A DNA stretch of 64,000 nucleotides, from positions 186,001 to 250,000 of the forward strand of contig JALNYT010000005.1 in the NCBI GenBank assembly GCA_023229685.1, written 5' to 3'. Origin of the DNA: Sulfuritalea sp. GTDB taxonomy: Bacteria > Pseudomonadota > Gammaproteobacteria > Burkholderiales > Rhodocyclaceae. The notes under the pieces are model-generated. The model did not search any database. It saw only the letters and a list, made by a program, of their open reading frames with translations, and was not told where the DNA came from. A program made the translations under genes and the position numbers. Below are positions 1 through 7,951 of this stretch, piece by piece. The stretch's first letter is position 1. Every line of letters starts with the position of its first letter.

Positions 1-460
1 CGCCGACTACCGGCAGTTTGCCCAGGGTAGCCGCCAGCATCGGCTGCGCATACTTGGCGAAGACGGGAGAGAAGACCAGCAAGCCCCACATGCCGTAGAC
101 GATGCTGGGCACGCCCGCCAGCAACTCGATGGCGATGCCGAGCGGGCGCTTGAGCCAGACCGGCGCCATCTCGGTGAGAAAAATCGCGATGCCGAAACTG
201 ACCGGCACGGCGATGATCAGCGCGATGAGGGAAGTCGCCAGCGTGCCGTAGATCGGGATCAGGGCGCCGAAGCGCTCCATCGGCGGATTCCACTCGCCCG
301 ACCAGAGGAAACTCGGGCCGAAACGCTCGATCGCCGGCCAGGCGCCATGGACCAGCGAGGCGACCGTGCCGCCCAGCATCAACAGGACGAATAACGCAAA
401 GAAGCGGGTCAGATTGAAGAAGATCCAATCGCCCAGCTTGCCTTGTCTTGTCGAACTCAT
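1..460 (-). CDS. pstC: Phosphate ABC transporter permease PstC (partial, C-terminus outside window)
   Basis: Inner-membrane permease of the high-affinity phosphate importer PstSCAB. The minus strand from an ATG at 460 reads MSSTRQGKLGDWIFFNLTRF, followed by a first membrane segment (FALFVLLMLGGTVASLV), a periplasmic stretch with the PstC-typical WNPP segment, a second membrane helix, and the permease loop ending GVPSIVYGMWGLLVFSPVF. About 153 residues are visible; the reading frame runs off the window start. It follows pstS by 52 bp on the same strand, the usual pstS-pstC order. The first bases of the window (rc of CGCCGACT) resemble the end of the dispersed 22-bp repeat, but the copy is cut off. 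Confidence 0.93.
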   Translation of the reverse strand, partial: MSSTRQGKLGDWIFFNLTRFFALFVLLMLGGTVASLVHGAWPAIERFGPSFLWSGEWNPPMERFGALIPIYGTLATSLIALIIAVPVSFGIAIFLTEMAPVWLKRPLGIAIELLAGVPSIVYGMWGLLVFSPVFAKYAQPMLAATLGKLPVVG

Positions 461-512
461 TTGGTCTTTGCGGATGGAGTGGTGCGCGATCGGCCGACGT
501 TATGCCTGAGGG

Positions 513-1559
513 TTACTTGCCGGTCCAGACGGACTTGCCCGAAGCGTCCTTGATGTTACTCCACGAGGCATGAATCAGCTTGACCAGGGCATCCGGCAGC
601 GGCACGTAATCGAGCTCCTGGGCCATCTTGGCCCCGTTCTTGTAGGCCCACTCGAAGAATTTCAGCGATTCGAGAGTTTGTGCCGGCTTGTCGGATATTT
701 TGGGCACCAGGATGAAGGTGGCGCCGGTAATCGGCCAAGCGTCCTTGCCCGGCTGGTTGGTCAGGATTTCATAAAACGCCGACTTGGACCAGTCGGCGCC
801 TACTGCGGCTGCCTTGAACGCGTTGTCGTCGGGCTGCGGGAAATTCCCTGCCGCATTTTGCAGCAGCGTATAGCTCATCCTGCCTTGCTTGGCGTAGGCG
901 TATTCGACGTAGCCGAGCGCGCCGGGAATGCGCTGGACGAAAGCCGAGACGCCCTCGTTGCCCTTGCCGCCGAGTCCCACCGGCCACTGCACCGCTGTAC
1001 CTTCGCCGACTTTGGTCTTCCATTCCGGACTGACCTTGGACAGGTAGTTGGTGAAGATAAAGGTGGTGCCGGAACCGTCGGAGCGGCGAACCACGGCAAT
1101 CGCCTGGTCGGGCAGGGCGACTTTCGGATTCAAATCGGCCAGCGCCTTGTCGTTCCACTTGACGATCTTGCCCAGAAAAATGTCGGCCAGCACGGCGCCC
1201 GTCAGGCGTATCTCGCCCGACTTGATGCCCGGCAGGTTGTAGACCAGCACCTCGCCGCCGATCACGGCGGGAAACTGCATCAGTCCCTGTTTGTTCAGTT
1301 CTTCCTGCTTGAGCGGCATGTCGGACGCGCCGAAATCCACCGTCTTGGCGACGATCTGCTTGATGCCGCCGCCGGAACCGATCGACTGGTAGTTGATCTT
1401 GTTGCCGGTGGCTTTCTGGTAGGCCTCGGCCCATTTGCCGTAGATCGGTGCCGGGAACGTCGCCCCCGCGCCGGTGATGTCGGCAGCATGGGCCGAGATG
1501 GGCAGCAGCGCCGCGGCAAATGCTGTCGTGACTAGTTTTCTGAAATCGGTGAAGTTCAT
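513..1559 (-). CDS. pstS: Phosphate-binding periplasmic protein PstS
   Basis: Periplasmic receptor delivering phosphate to PstCAB. The 348-residue product starts MNFTDFRKLV, has a Sec signal peptide with probable cleavage after ISAHA (residue 25), then the family hallmark ITGAGATFPAPIY. The phosphate-binding segments SIGSGGGIKQI, DFGASDMP and RRSDGSGTTFIF are all present. The open frame extends much further upstream, but the ATG at 1559 is chosen because it has an AAAGGTG ribosome-binding site and directly precedes the signal peptide. A possible PhoB half-site lies upstream (1592-1612). It heads the operon with pstC. Confidence 0.96.
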   Translation of the reverse strand: MNFTDFRKLVTTAFAAALLPISAHAADITGAGATFPAPIYGKWAEAYQKATGNKINYQSIGSGGGIKQIVAKTVDFGASDMPLKQEELNKQGLMQFPAVIGGEVLVYNLPGIKSGEIRLTGAVLADIFLGKIVKWNDKALADLNPKVALPDQAIAVVRRSDGSGTTFIFTNYLSKVSPEWKTKVGEGTAVQWPVGLGGKGNEGVSAFVQRIPGALGYVEYAYAKQGRMSYTLLQNAAGNFPQPDDNAFKAAAVGADWSKSAFYEILTNQPGKDAWPITGATFILVPKISDKPAQTLESLKFFEWAYKNGAKMAQELDYVPLPDALVKLIHASWSNIKDASGKSVWTGK

Positions 1560-1591
1560 GGAAACACCTTTTTTTCTGGTCGGGCCTCCAC

Positions 1592-1612
1592 TGTAGTCAG
1601 GAATTATTACAG
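1592..1612 (-). promoter_or_regulatory. Possible PhoB box upstream of pstS
   Basis: On the minus strand the sequence contains CTGTAATAATTCCTGACT. The first half matches the Pho-box half-site CTGTCAT at 6 of 7 positions; the second half matches poorly. The position, about 35-55 bp upstream of the pstS start, fits the known PhoB control of pst genes, but the motif alone is weak. Confidence 0.3.
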
Positions 1613-1637
1613 CAGTGTGACGCGCACTGCCCGCAAG

Positions 1638-1659
1638 AGTCGGCGCTGGTGACACGGCG
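1638..1659 (-). repeat. Dispersed 22-bp repeat, copy 1 (intergenic)
   Basis: Reads AGTCGGCGCTGG then TGACACGGCG on the plus strand. It lies immediately upstream of pstS and just before the stop codon of the lysoplasmalogenase gene. Identical over all 22 bases to copy 8 inside tyrA. Confidence 0.85.
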
Positions 1660-1660
1660 A

Positions 1661-2341
1661 TCAAGGCGATTTCGCGGCGCTCGCAGCAGCCTGGGTTTGG
1701 CGCCTGATCGCGCTGGCGGCGAACAGCGCCTGCCCGGCCCAGTAGGTGAGGATGATGGAAAACGCCGCGCCCGGCAGCGGCTGGGCGAAGCGGTGGATGC
1801 CGATCAGGGTATCGGAAAAGCCGAACAGCAGCGCGCCGGCCAGCGGCCCCCAGCGGATCAGGGCGTCGCCTTGCGCGTCCAGTGCGCAGGCGGCGGCGCG
1901 CCAGATCATCGCCGCGATGACGATGACGTAGACCACCAGGGGCAGCGTGAAGCTGCCCGCGCCGGGCAGCATCAGCCACAGCCCGGTTCCGGCGAACAGG
2001 CTCACGGGGGCCAGAAGCGCCAGCGCCGGGTTGCGGCTCCATTGCACAAACGCGGCGACATACAGCGCGTGGCCGATGGCGAAGGCGATCGTGCCCGGCA
2101 GAAAGGCATCGGGCAGGGCCAGGCAGACATCGCCCACGGCGCCGGCCAGCAGTCCCCAGGCGATGCGGCGCCCGCCGCCGCTGCCGGCGTGGTGCCACAC
2201 CGCCACGGCCAGCGCGACCACCAGCCACGGCTTGGTCAGCAACTTGAGCCAGAACATGTCGAGCGCCAGTCCGACCAGGTACAGGCAGGCGGCCAATACG
2301 GCAGAGACGACCAGCAGGACGGGATTCATAGGCGTTCTCAT
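1661..2341 (-). CDS. Lysoplasmalogenase-like integral membrane protein (YhhN/TMEM86 family)
   Basis: Predicted 226-residue polytopic membrane protein of about eight hydrophobic helices. Family features visible are the AGAVGDVCLALPDAF segment (conserved G-D in the YhhN family), AFAIGHALYVAAF, and GFSDTLIGIHRF near the C-terminus. Family members hydrolyse the vinyl-ether bond of lysoplasmalogens or act as related lipid enzymes; the substrate here is unknown. The start at 2341 overlaps the stop of the upstream MFS gene (TGATG), suggesting translational coupling; an internal ATG at 2329 is an alternative. It is the last gene of the MFS-linked cluster. Confidence 0.75.
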   Translation of the reverse strand: MRTPMNPVLLVVSAVLAACLYLVGLALDMFWLKLLTKPWLVVALAVAVWHHAGSGGGRRIAWGLLAGAVGDVCLALPDAFLPGTIAFAIGHALYVAAFVQWSRNPALALLAPVSLFAGTGLWLMLPGAGSFTLPLVVYVIVIAAMIWRAAACALDAQGDALIRWGPLAGALLFGFSDTLIGIHRFAQPLPGAAFSIILTYWAGQALFAASAIRRQTQAAASAAKSP

Positions 2342-3510
2342 CAGTGGGAGGATCGTCGATGCAACCACAGCAGCATACTCGCCAGCGCCGTCGTGGCGAT
2401 GATCGGCAGGGCATAGGTGTTGAGACTGGCCCAGCCTTCGCTGCTGATCAGGACTCCGGAAGACAGCGAGGTCAGGCCCTGCACGCCGAGCACGATGAAG
2501 TCGTTCGAGCCCTGCATCTTGGCTTTTTCTTCGGGACGATAAGTCTCCGTCAGCAGCGTGGTGCCGCCGATGAACAGGAAGTTCCAGCCCAGGCCCAGCA
2601 GCACCAGCGCCCACCAGAAATGCATCAGCGTGATACCGGAAAGTGCGATGCCGATGCAGACGAACATGAGCGCGGCGCCGACGATGAGGATGTTCAGCAC
2701 GCCGAAGCGCTTGATCAAGCCGCCGGTGAAAAACGATGGGGCAAACATTGCGATGACGTGCCATTGCAGGATGAAGGCGGTGTCGGCGAAGGGCAGGCCG
2801 CAGATGTCCATGGCCAGGGGCGTTGCCGTCATCAGCAGGTTCATCACGCCATAGCCGCAAGCGGCGGCCAGCACGGCGACCACGACGGCGGGCTGGCGTG
2901 CGATCTGGCGCAGGGGGCGGCCGACGGCCTTTTGTTCGCTGACCGACAGCGGCGGGATCTCGAGTCGGCTGGCGATCAGCATGGACAGCGCGGCAAAGCC
3001 GATCAGCGCGCCATAGCTGGCGAGGTAGGTTGGCTCCAGCAGCGTGCGCGTGAGCTTGCCGACTTCGGGACCGATCACGCCGCCGAGTATGCCGCCGGCC
3101 AGGGTCAGCGATATCGCCTTGCTCTTCCAGGCCAGCGGCGCCGCATCGGCCGCGGCAAAGCGGTATTGCTGGCCGAAGGCGTTGTAGATGCCGGCGAACA
3201 CGGTGCCGAAGCAGAGCAGCCAGAAGCTGCCGAGGCTGACGGCGAAGGCCGCAATCAGCGCGCCGAGCATGCCGATGCCCGAGCCGAGCATGAAGCCGGC
3301 ACGACGGCCGTAACGCTTCATGAAAAAGGCGGCCGGCAGGGTCGCCAGCGCACCGCCGATGACATAAGTGGTGATCGGCAGGGTGGCCAGGCGCTTGTCG
3401 GCGGCGAGCTGCAGACCGAGCAGGCCGTTGATGGCGACCAGCGTGATGCCGTTGGTCAACAGCAAGGCCTGCGCCGCGGCCAGCAGCGCGATGTTCTTCC
3501 TGTGGCTCAC
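2341..3510 (-). CDS. MFS transporter
   Basis: A 389-residue major facilitator with about twelve hydrophobic segments. The inter-helix loop after helix 2 reads FMKRYGRRAGFMLGS, matching the MFS signature GxxxDRxGRR in a relaxed form. The centre carries a basic cytoplasmic loop (KAVGRPLRQIARQP). The second half contains MHFWWALVLLGLGWNFLFIG, as in YcaD/YfkF-like uncharacterised MFS members. The start codon is GTG at 3510, overlapping the stop of the upstream DUF2189 gene by four bases (GTGA), so the genes are co-transcribed. Substrate cannot be predicted. Confidence 0.85.
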   Translation of the reverse strand: MSHRKNIALLAAAQALLLTNGITLVAINGLLGLQLAADKRLATLPITTYVIGGALATLPAAFFMKRYGRRAGFMLGSGIGMLGALIAAFAVSLGSFWLLCFGTVFAGIYNAFGQQYRFAAADAAPLAWKSKAISLTLAGGILGGVIGPEVGKLTRTLLEPTYLASYGALIGFAALSMLIASRLEIPPLSVSEQKAVGRPLRQIARQPAVVVAVLAAACGYGVMNLLMTATPLAMDICGLPFADTAFILQWHVIAMFAPSFFTGGLIKRFGVLNILIVGAALMFVCIGIALSGITLMHFWWALVLLGLGWNFLFIGGTTLLTETYRPEEKAKMQGSNDFIVLGVQGLTSLSSGVLISSEGWASLNTYALPIIATTALASMLLWLHRRSSH

Positions 3511-4283
3511 GGCGCCGGGGGTTCGATCAGCGCGCGGTAGGCATGCCAGGTGGCATGGCCTACCAGCGGCATGGTGACGATGAGGCCGACGAAACCCAGG
3601 GCGATGCCCAGCGCCCCGAGCAGAGCGATCAGCGCGCCCCAGATCAGCATCATCGGCAGGTTGCGCGCCAGCGCCAGAAAGCTCGCCAGCATCGCAGTGA
3701 CCGTATCCTCGTTGCGCTCCAGCAGCATCGGAATGGAAACCACGGAAAGGGCGAACACCAGCATGGCAAAGACGCCGCCCACGGCAAGGTAGGCCACCAG
3801 GAATTCGACATTGTCGAATTTCAGTATCTCCCTCATGAAGCTGCCCAGGGTTGGCATGCCGCCCTGGTAGAAGAGGGCGAAGATCACCAGCGAGGCGCGC
3901 GCCCAGATCAGATAGAGGACGATCAGGATCAGCGAGTAGATGCCGAAGCAGCCGATATTCCGCCTCCAGACCGCCAGCGTGACCATCAGGTTCAGCGGCT
4001 CGCCGGTTTCACGGCGGCGCGAAAGTTCGTAGAGGCCGATGCAAAGAAACGGTCCGACCAGCAGGAAGCCGGTGGTGACGGCCGTGACCAGTTGCACGGC
4101 ATGGCGGAAGGCAACGAAGAGCAAGCCGCCGCCGGCAGCAAAGCATATCCCGTAGAACAGGCTGGCGAAGCCGCCGGCCCTGAGATCATCGGCACCGAGC
4201 CGCAGCCAGTGGAATGGCGCGGACAGCGGCAAGCCGGTGCGGATTACGGGAAACGGCGGGTGCTGCTCCTGAGGCTTCTCCAA
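3507..4283 (-). CDS. DUF2189 family integral membrane protein
   Basis: A hydrophobic protein of about 258 residues with the features of the DUF2189 family: an N-terminal amphipathic segment (PFHWLRLGADDLRAG), FLLVGPFLCIGLYELSRRRE, and several further helices ending MPLVGHATWHAYRAL. Function of the family is not known. No ATG lies near the conserved N-terminus; a TTG at 4283, five bases after the hydrolase stop codon, is the best available start, with no strong ribosome-binding site, so the exact N-terminus is uncertain. It is coupled to the MFS gene downstream. Confidence 0.75.
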   Translation of the reverse strand: MEKPQEQHPPFPVIRTGLPLSAPFHWLRLGADDLRAGGFASLFYGICFAAGGGLLFVAFRHAVQLVTAVTTGFLLVGPFLCIGLYELSRRRETGEPLNLMVTLAVWRRNIGCFGIYSLILIVLYLIWARASLVIFALFYQGGMPTLGSFMREILKFDNVEFLVAYLAVGGVFAMLVFALSVVSIPMLLERNEDTVTAMLASFLALARNLPMMLIWGALIALLGALGIALGFVGLIVTMPLVGHATWHAYRALIEPPAP

Positions 4284-4288
4284 GATGG

Positions 4289-5092
4289 TCAGGCGATGAA
4301 GCTGCGCAAGGCGTCGAGCACCGCATCGGGTTGCTCGGCCATCAGCGCGTGACCGGCGCCGTCGAGGCTTACGCTCCTGACATCCTTGATCGCCGTGGCC
4401 AGCTTGGCGGCCGCTTTGGGGTGGGTCATCATGTCCCGGCTGCCGCTGATGATCAGCGCCGGGCAGGGCAGGGCGGCGGCGGCTTCCATGCCATGCGTGT
4501 AGGCGTTGCAGGCCGCGAGATCGTTGTGCAGCACACCGGGCTTCTGCCGTTCCATGAGGCGGCGCGATGCCCCCAGCAGCCACATGCCCGGCACGGTATT
4601 GCCGCCGATGGTGCCGCGCGGCGAGTGCGACCAGGTGTTGATCATGCTGATCGCCTTGGGTTCCTTGTCCTTCGCCGCGCCCAGCAGGGCATCGGATACC
4701 GGCATCGGCACCGCGGTGCCGATCATGGCAATGCGCGCCAGGCGCGCCGGGTGGCGCGAGGCGCATTCGAGGGCGGTCAGCGAGCCCATGCTGTGGCCGA
4801 CCAGCGAGACTTTCTTCGCCGTGTCGCCAGCGCCGACTTTCTCCAGCAGCAGTTCGATCCAGTCGGCCAGATCTTCGATCGACGGCAGCGGATCGCCTGC
4901 GCTGCGGCCATGACCGGGAAGATCCACGGCCAGCACGGCAAAGCCATGGCGGGCGAACCATCTGCTCTGCAGGCTCCAGACGCTGTGGTCGTTCTGCGCG
5001 CCATGAATGAACACGACGCAGGGCAGGCTGCTGTCGAAAGGCTTGCCGCCGGTGTAGGCGTACGCCGCTTTGCCGTCGATTTCGATTTGCAC
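4289..5092 (-). CDS. Alpha/beta hydrolase
   Basis: A 267-residue single-domain alpha/beta-hydrolase, probably cytoplasmic. The oxyanion segment FIHGAQNDHSVW, the nucleophile elbow GHSMGS (Ser about residue 100), the acid in SGSRDMM and the final His in GAGHAL form a complete triad. DLPGHGRS precedes the nucleophile as in esterase/lipase-like members. The start is GTG at 5092, two bases after the metY stop, so the two genes form an operon. The segment EKVGAGDTAKK just before the nucleophile strand is encoded by a copy of the dispersed 22-bp repeat (4817-4838). Substrate unknown. Confidence 0.88.
   Translation of the reverse strand: MQIEIDGKAAYAYTGGKPFDSSLPCVVFIHGAQNDHSVWSLQSRWFARHGFAVLAVDLPGHGRSAGDPLPSIEDLADWIELLLEKVGAGDTAKKVSLVGHSMGSLTALECASRHPARLARIAMIGTAVPMPVSDALLGAAKDKEPKAISMINTWSHSPRGTIGGNTVPGMWLLGASRRLMERQKPGVLHNDLAACNAYTHGMEAAAALPCPALIISGSRDMMTHPKAAAKLATAIKDVRSVSLDGAGHALMAEQPDAVLDALRSFIA
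4817..4838 (+). repeat. Dispersed 22-bp repeat, copy 2 (inside hydrolase gene)
   Basis: CGCCGTGTCGCC followed by AGCGCCGACT. In the minus-strand gene it encodes K-V-G-A-G-D-T-A. The same peptide frame appears in copies 6 and 7. Confidence 0.85.
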
Positions 5093-5094
5093 GA

Positions 5095-6393
5095 CTACGC
5101 CTTCGCTGCGGCAGCGAGGCCACGGTTGAGGTCTTCGATCAGATCGCCGATATCCTCGAGTCCGATCGACAGGCGGATGGTGCCGGGATGGATTCCGGAG
5201 GCAATCAGCGCGGCATCCGACATGCGGAAATGAGTGGTCGATGCCGGATGGATCACCAGCGATTTGGCATCGCCGACGTTGGCCAGGTGGGAGAAGACGC
5301 GCAGGGCTTCGATGAACTTGCGTCCGGCCGCGCGCGACTCAACTGCGCCGCCTTTGAGGGTGAAGCTGAATACGGAGCCGGCTCCGCGCGGCAGCAGCTG
5401 TTGCGCCAGCGCATGGTCGGGATGGTTCTCCAGTCCGGGGTAGCCGACGCTGGCCACGGCATCGCTGTGCACCAGATGCTCCACTGCCTTTCGCGTATTG
5501 GCGACGTGCCGCTCCATGCGCAGCGGCAGGGTCTCCACGCCTTGCAGCAGCTGGAAGGCGGTCATCGGGCTCATGCAGGCGCCGAAGTCGCGCAGGCCCT
5601 CGCGGCGCGCGCGCAGCAGGAAGGCGGCGACGGTGGATTCCTCGCTGAAATCCATGTCGTGAAAACCTGCGTAGGGCTCGGTCAGGGTCGGAAACTTGCC
5701 GCCCGAGGCTTCCCAGTCGAAAGTGCCGCCATCGACCAGCAGGCCGCCGATGGCGACGCCATGCCCGCCGAGAAACTTCGTGGCGGAATGCAAAATCAGG
5801 TCGGCACCATGATCGAAGGGACGCATCAGCCAGGGTGTGGTGAAGGTGCTGTCCACCATCAGCGGCAGGCCGTTCTCATGAGCGATGGCGGCGACTTGCG
5901 GAATGTCCAGCACCTCGAGTCCGGGGTTGCCCAGCGTCTCGCCGAACAGCAGACGCGTTTCGGGACGGATCGCGGCGCGCCAGGCGTCGAGGTCGCGCGG
6001 GTCAATGAAGGTGGTGGTGATGCCGAAGCGCGGCAGGGTGTAGTCGAGCAGGTTGTGCGAGCCGCCGTACAGCGAACGGCTGGCCACGATGTGCGAACCG
6101 GTGCCCATCAGGGTCGCGATCGCCAAGTGCAATGCGGCCTGGCCCGAGGCCACCGCAATCGCCCCGACCCCGCCTTCGAGTGCGGCGATGCGCTCTTCGA
6201 GCACGGCATTGGTCGGGTTGGAGATGCGCGAATACACATGGCCGGCACGCTCCATGTTGAACAGCGCAGCGGCCTGGTCGGAATCCTTGAAAACGAAGGA
6301 GGTCGTGAGATAGATCGGTGTCGCCCGCGCGCCAAAACGCTCGTCCGGCACCTGGCCCGCATGCAGGGCGAGGGTGTCAAAATTGTAGGTCAT
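5095..6393 (-). CDS. metY: O-acetylhomoserine sulfhydrylase (MetY-type Cys/Met metabolism PLP enzyme)
   Basis: PLP-dependent enzyme that makes homocysteine from activated homoserine and sulfide. The 432-residue length and the opening NFDTLALHAGQVPDE fit MetY rather than the shorter MetZ/MetB. Visible motifs are YSRISNPTNAVLEERIAALE, the PLP-pocket SGQAAL, DSTFTTPW, and the Schiff-base lysine in HSATKFLGGHG. The C-terminus THFRMS...PGTIRLSIGLED is typical of the family. The start is ATG at 6393. Succinyl- versus acetyl-homoserine preference cannot be read reliably from sequence. It is followed by the hydrolase gene two bases downstream. Confidence 0.9.
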   Translation of the reverse strand: MTYNFDTLALHAGQVPDERFGARATPIYLTTSFVFKDSDQAAALFNMERAGHVYSRISNPTNAVLEERIAALEGGVGAIAVASGQAALHLAIATLMGTGSHIVASRSLYGGSHNLLDYTLPRFGITTTFIDPRDLDAWRAAIRPETRLLFGETLGNPGLEVLDIPQVAAIAHENGLPLMVDSTFTTPWLMRPFDHGADLILHSATKFLGGHGVAIGGLLVDGGTFDWEASGGKFPTLTEPYAGFHDMDFSEESTVAAFLLRARREGLRDFGACMSPMTAFQLLQGVETLPLRMERHVANTRKAVEHLVHSDAVASVGYPGLENHPDHALAQQLLPRGAGSVFSFTLKGGAVESRAAGRKFIEALRVFSHLANVGDAKSLVIHPASTTHFRMSDAALIASGIHPGTIRLSIGLEDIGDLIEDLNRGLAAAAKA

Positions 6394-6400
6394 TGGACCA

Positions 6401-6508
6401 CCTTCCCCCCAACCCCCTCCCCGAGAGAGGGGATGATTGCGGTTCGCCGCTGGTGCGGCTCGATGTTATTGGCTGCGCCGCCTTGGGGCGTCCCTGCGGC
6501 GGCGCTCA
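6401..6508 (+). repeat. Dispersed repeat of about 106 bp, copy A
   Basis: Begins CCTTCCCCCCAACCCCC and continues through GTTCGCCGC, TGCGGCTC, CCTTGGGGCG and CCCTGCGG. The same ordered blocks recur at 42653-42758. It fills the gap between metY and the YdcH-like gene and runs up to the latter's stop codon. It contains several short GC-rich inverted repeats. Confidence 0.8.
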
Positions 6509-6730
6509 TGCGTATTCGTCGGGCTCGGGATCGAGCATGCGCTCGAGCGCCGAAATTCGATCCTTGAGCAGCAGCTTGCGCTTCTTCAGCCGGCGCAGCA
6601 GCAGCTGGTCTTCAGGCGGCGCCAGCATCATGCGGTTGATGGCTTCGTCGAGGTCGCGATGCTCGGTGCGAAATTCGACCAGGCGGACCAGCAAAACCTC
6701 GGGAGACTCGCTCGTGTCTTTGGTTTCCAT
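6506..6730 (-). CDS. YdcH family (DUF465) small coiled-coil protein
   Basis: A 74-residue, highly charged, helical protein with the DUF465 layout: an N-terminal helix (LVRLVEFRTEHRDLDEAINR), a short turn with APPED, then LLLRRLKKRKLLLKDRISAL, the lysine/arginine-rich helix typical of the family. Function of YdcH proteins is unknown. It lies 19 bp downstream of a CBS-domain gene on the same strand, so both may share a transcript. Confidence 0.85.
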   Translation of the reverse strand: METKDTSESPEVLLVRLVEFRTEHRDLDEAINRMMLAPPEDQLLLRRLKKRKLLLKDRISALERMLDPEPDEYA

Positions 6731-6749
6731 ATCGCAAACTCCGTTCGCT

Positions 6750-7181
6750 TCAACTGGCGATGTACTGCTCCAGTTGCATGATCAGGAATGCCTGCTCCGA
6801 GATGGTTTCCTTGACTACGTCACCGATCGAGATCATGCCGATGACCTGTTGATGGCTGTCGAGCACCGGCAGGTGGCGGATGCGCTTGTCGGTCATCACG
6901 GCCATCGCCTCACTGATGGTCTGCTCCGGGCGGGCATAGAGCACCTTTTCGGTCATGACCTCCCGCACCAGAGTCTCCTTTGACGACTTGCCAAGAAGAA
7001 ACACCTTGCGCGCGTAATCGCGTTCACTAAAAATACCGACGAGCTGACTGCCGCTCATCACGAGTACCGCGCCGATGTCATGTTTCGCCATGAGTTCGAG
7101 GGCGGAGAACACGATGTCATCGGGCGACACGGATAGCGGTGCGCGCGGATGCTCTTCAAGCAATTTTTTCAAGGTCTTCAT
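6750..7181 (-). CDS. Tandem CBS-domain protein
   Basis: A 143-residue stand-alone pair of CBS domains (about residues 8-65 and 75-133). Each carries the usual pattern: DIVFSALELMAKHDIGAVLVM with GIFSERDYARKV, then TISEAMAVMTDKRIRHLPVL with GMISIGDVVK. Such proteins bind adenine nucleotides and sense energy charge or act as redox/ribosome-associated regulators. There is no additional catalytic domain. The start ATG at 7181 is preceded by GGAGG. Partner unknown; the gene lies between the two-component pair and the YdcH gene on the same strand. Confidence 0.9.
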   Translation of the reverse strand: MKTLKKLLEEHPRAPLSVSPDDIVFSALELMAKHDIGAVLVMSGSQLVGIFSERDYARKVFLLGKSSKETLVREVMTEKVLYARPEQTISEAMAVMTDKRIRHLPVLDSHQQVIGMISIGDVVKETISEQAFLIMQLEQYIAS

Positions 7182-7307
7182 GGTGACTCCTCCTCTGATT
7201 GTCAGGCCGGCGACGTCAAGCCGGTACTACGCGGTTCTTTTTGGTCCCTATTGTGCAGGAAGAAGCGATGCCAGTGTGCCCCCGGCGGCGAACTGAAGCA
7301 TGGCCGA

Positions 7308-7949
7308 TCATTCCACCAGCCCGTGCTCAAGGCCGTAACGAATCAGTTCCGACGTGCTTTTGAGGCCCATTTTTTCCAGCAGGCGGGCGCGATAGGTGCT
7401 GACGGTGGCCACGCCGAGGTTAAGTTTTTCGGCGATCTGGGTCTGCGTGTTGCCGGCCGAGATAAGCACCAGCACCTGGTACTCGCGATCGGTGATCCGT
7501 TCATGCGGGGACTTTTCGGTATTCTCCGAAATCGCGTCGGCCAGTTGCTGGGCCACCGCCGGACTGAGGTATTTCTTGCCGGAGGCCACCTGACGAATCG
7601 CAGTGACCAGCAGTTCCGGCGCGCTCTGCTTGGTCAGGTAGCCGGAAGCGCCGGCCTTCAGGGCGCGCACGGCGTATTGCTCCTCCGGATGCATGCTCAG
7701 GATCAGCACCGGCAGGCGCGGGAATTCCTTCTTCAGCTGTTTCAGGGTATCGATGCCGTTCCGGTTGGGCATCGAGACGTCGAGCAGGAATACGTCCCAC
7801 CTCTGTTGTCGCGCAAGCTGCAAGGCTTCCGCGCCATCGTCGGCCTCGCCGGTGACAAGCAAATCCTCGGTTTCGGAAAGTATCTGTTTGAGGCCCTGCC
7901 GCACAATGGCATGGTCGTCGGCAATAAGGACGTGGATCTTGTCGGCCAT
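7308..7949 (-). CDS. NarL/FixJ-type response regulator
   Basis: Receiver plus LuxR-type DNA-binding protein of 213 residues. The receiver has the acidic pair in IADDHAIVRQG, the phospho-acceptor Asp in VFLLDVSMPNRNG, and the conserved Lys in GYLTKQSAP. The C-terminal GerE helix-turn-helix is ITDREYQVLVLISAGNTQTQ followed by VATVSTYRARLLEKM. The ATG at 7949 lies two bases after the kinase stop codon; a TTG six bases further up is the alternative. It is the cognate partner of the histidine kinase immediately upstream. Confidence 0.94.
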   Translation of the reverse strand: MADKIHVLIADDHAIVRQGLKQILSETEDLLVTGEADDGAEALQLARQQRWDVFLLDVSMPNRNGIDTLKQLKKEFPRLPVLILSMHPEEQYAVRALKAGASGYLTKQSAPELLVTAIRQVASGKKYLSPAVAQQLADAISENTEKSPHERITDREYQVLVLISAGNTQTQIAEKLNLGVATVSTYRARLLEKMGLKSTSELIRYGLEHGLVE

Positions 7950-7951
7950 GG

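Noticed and set aside
1005..1026. Sequence TTCGCCGACTTTGG in pstS, similar to the right half of the 22-bp repeat
   Set aside because: Only the CGCCGACT part matches and the encoded residues are ordinary PstS sequence; not counted as a copy.
1560..2414. Upstream extension of the pstS reading frame to 2414
   Set aside because: The extension is antisense-frame noise over the lysoplasmalogenase gene; the signal peptide and ribosome-binding site define the start at 1559.
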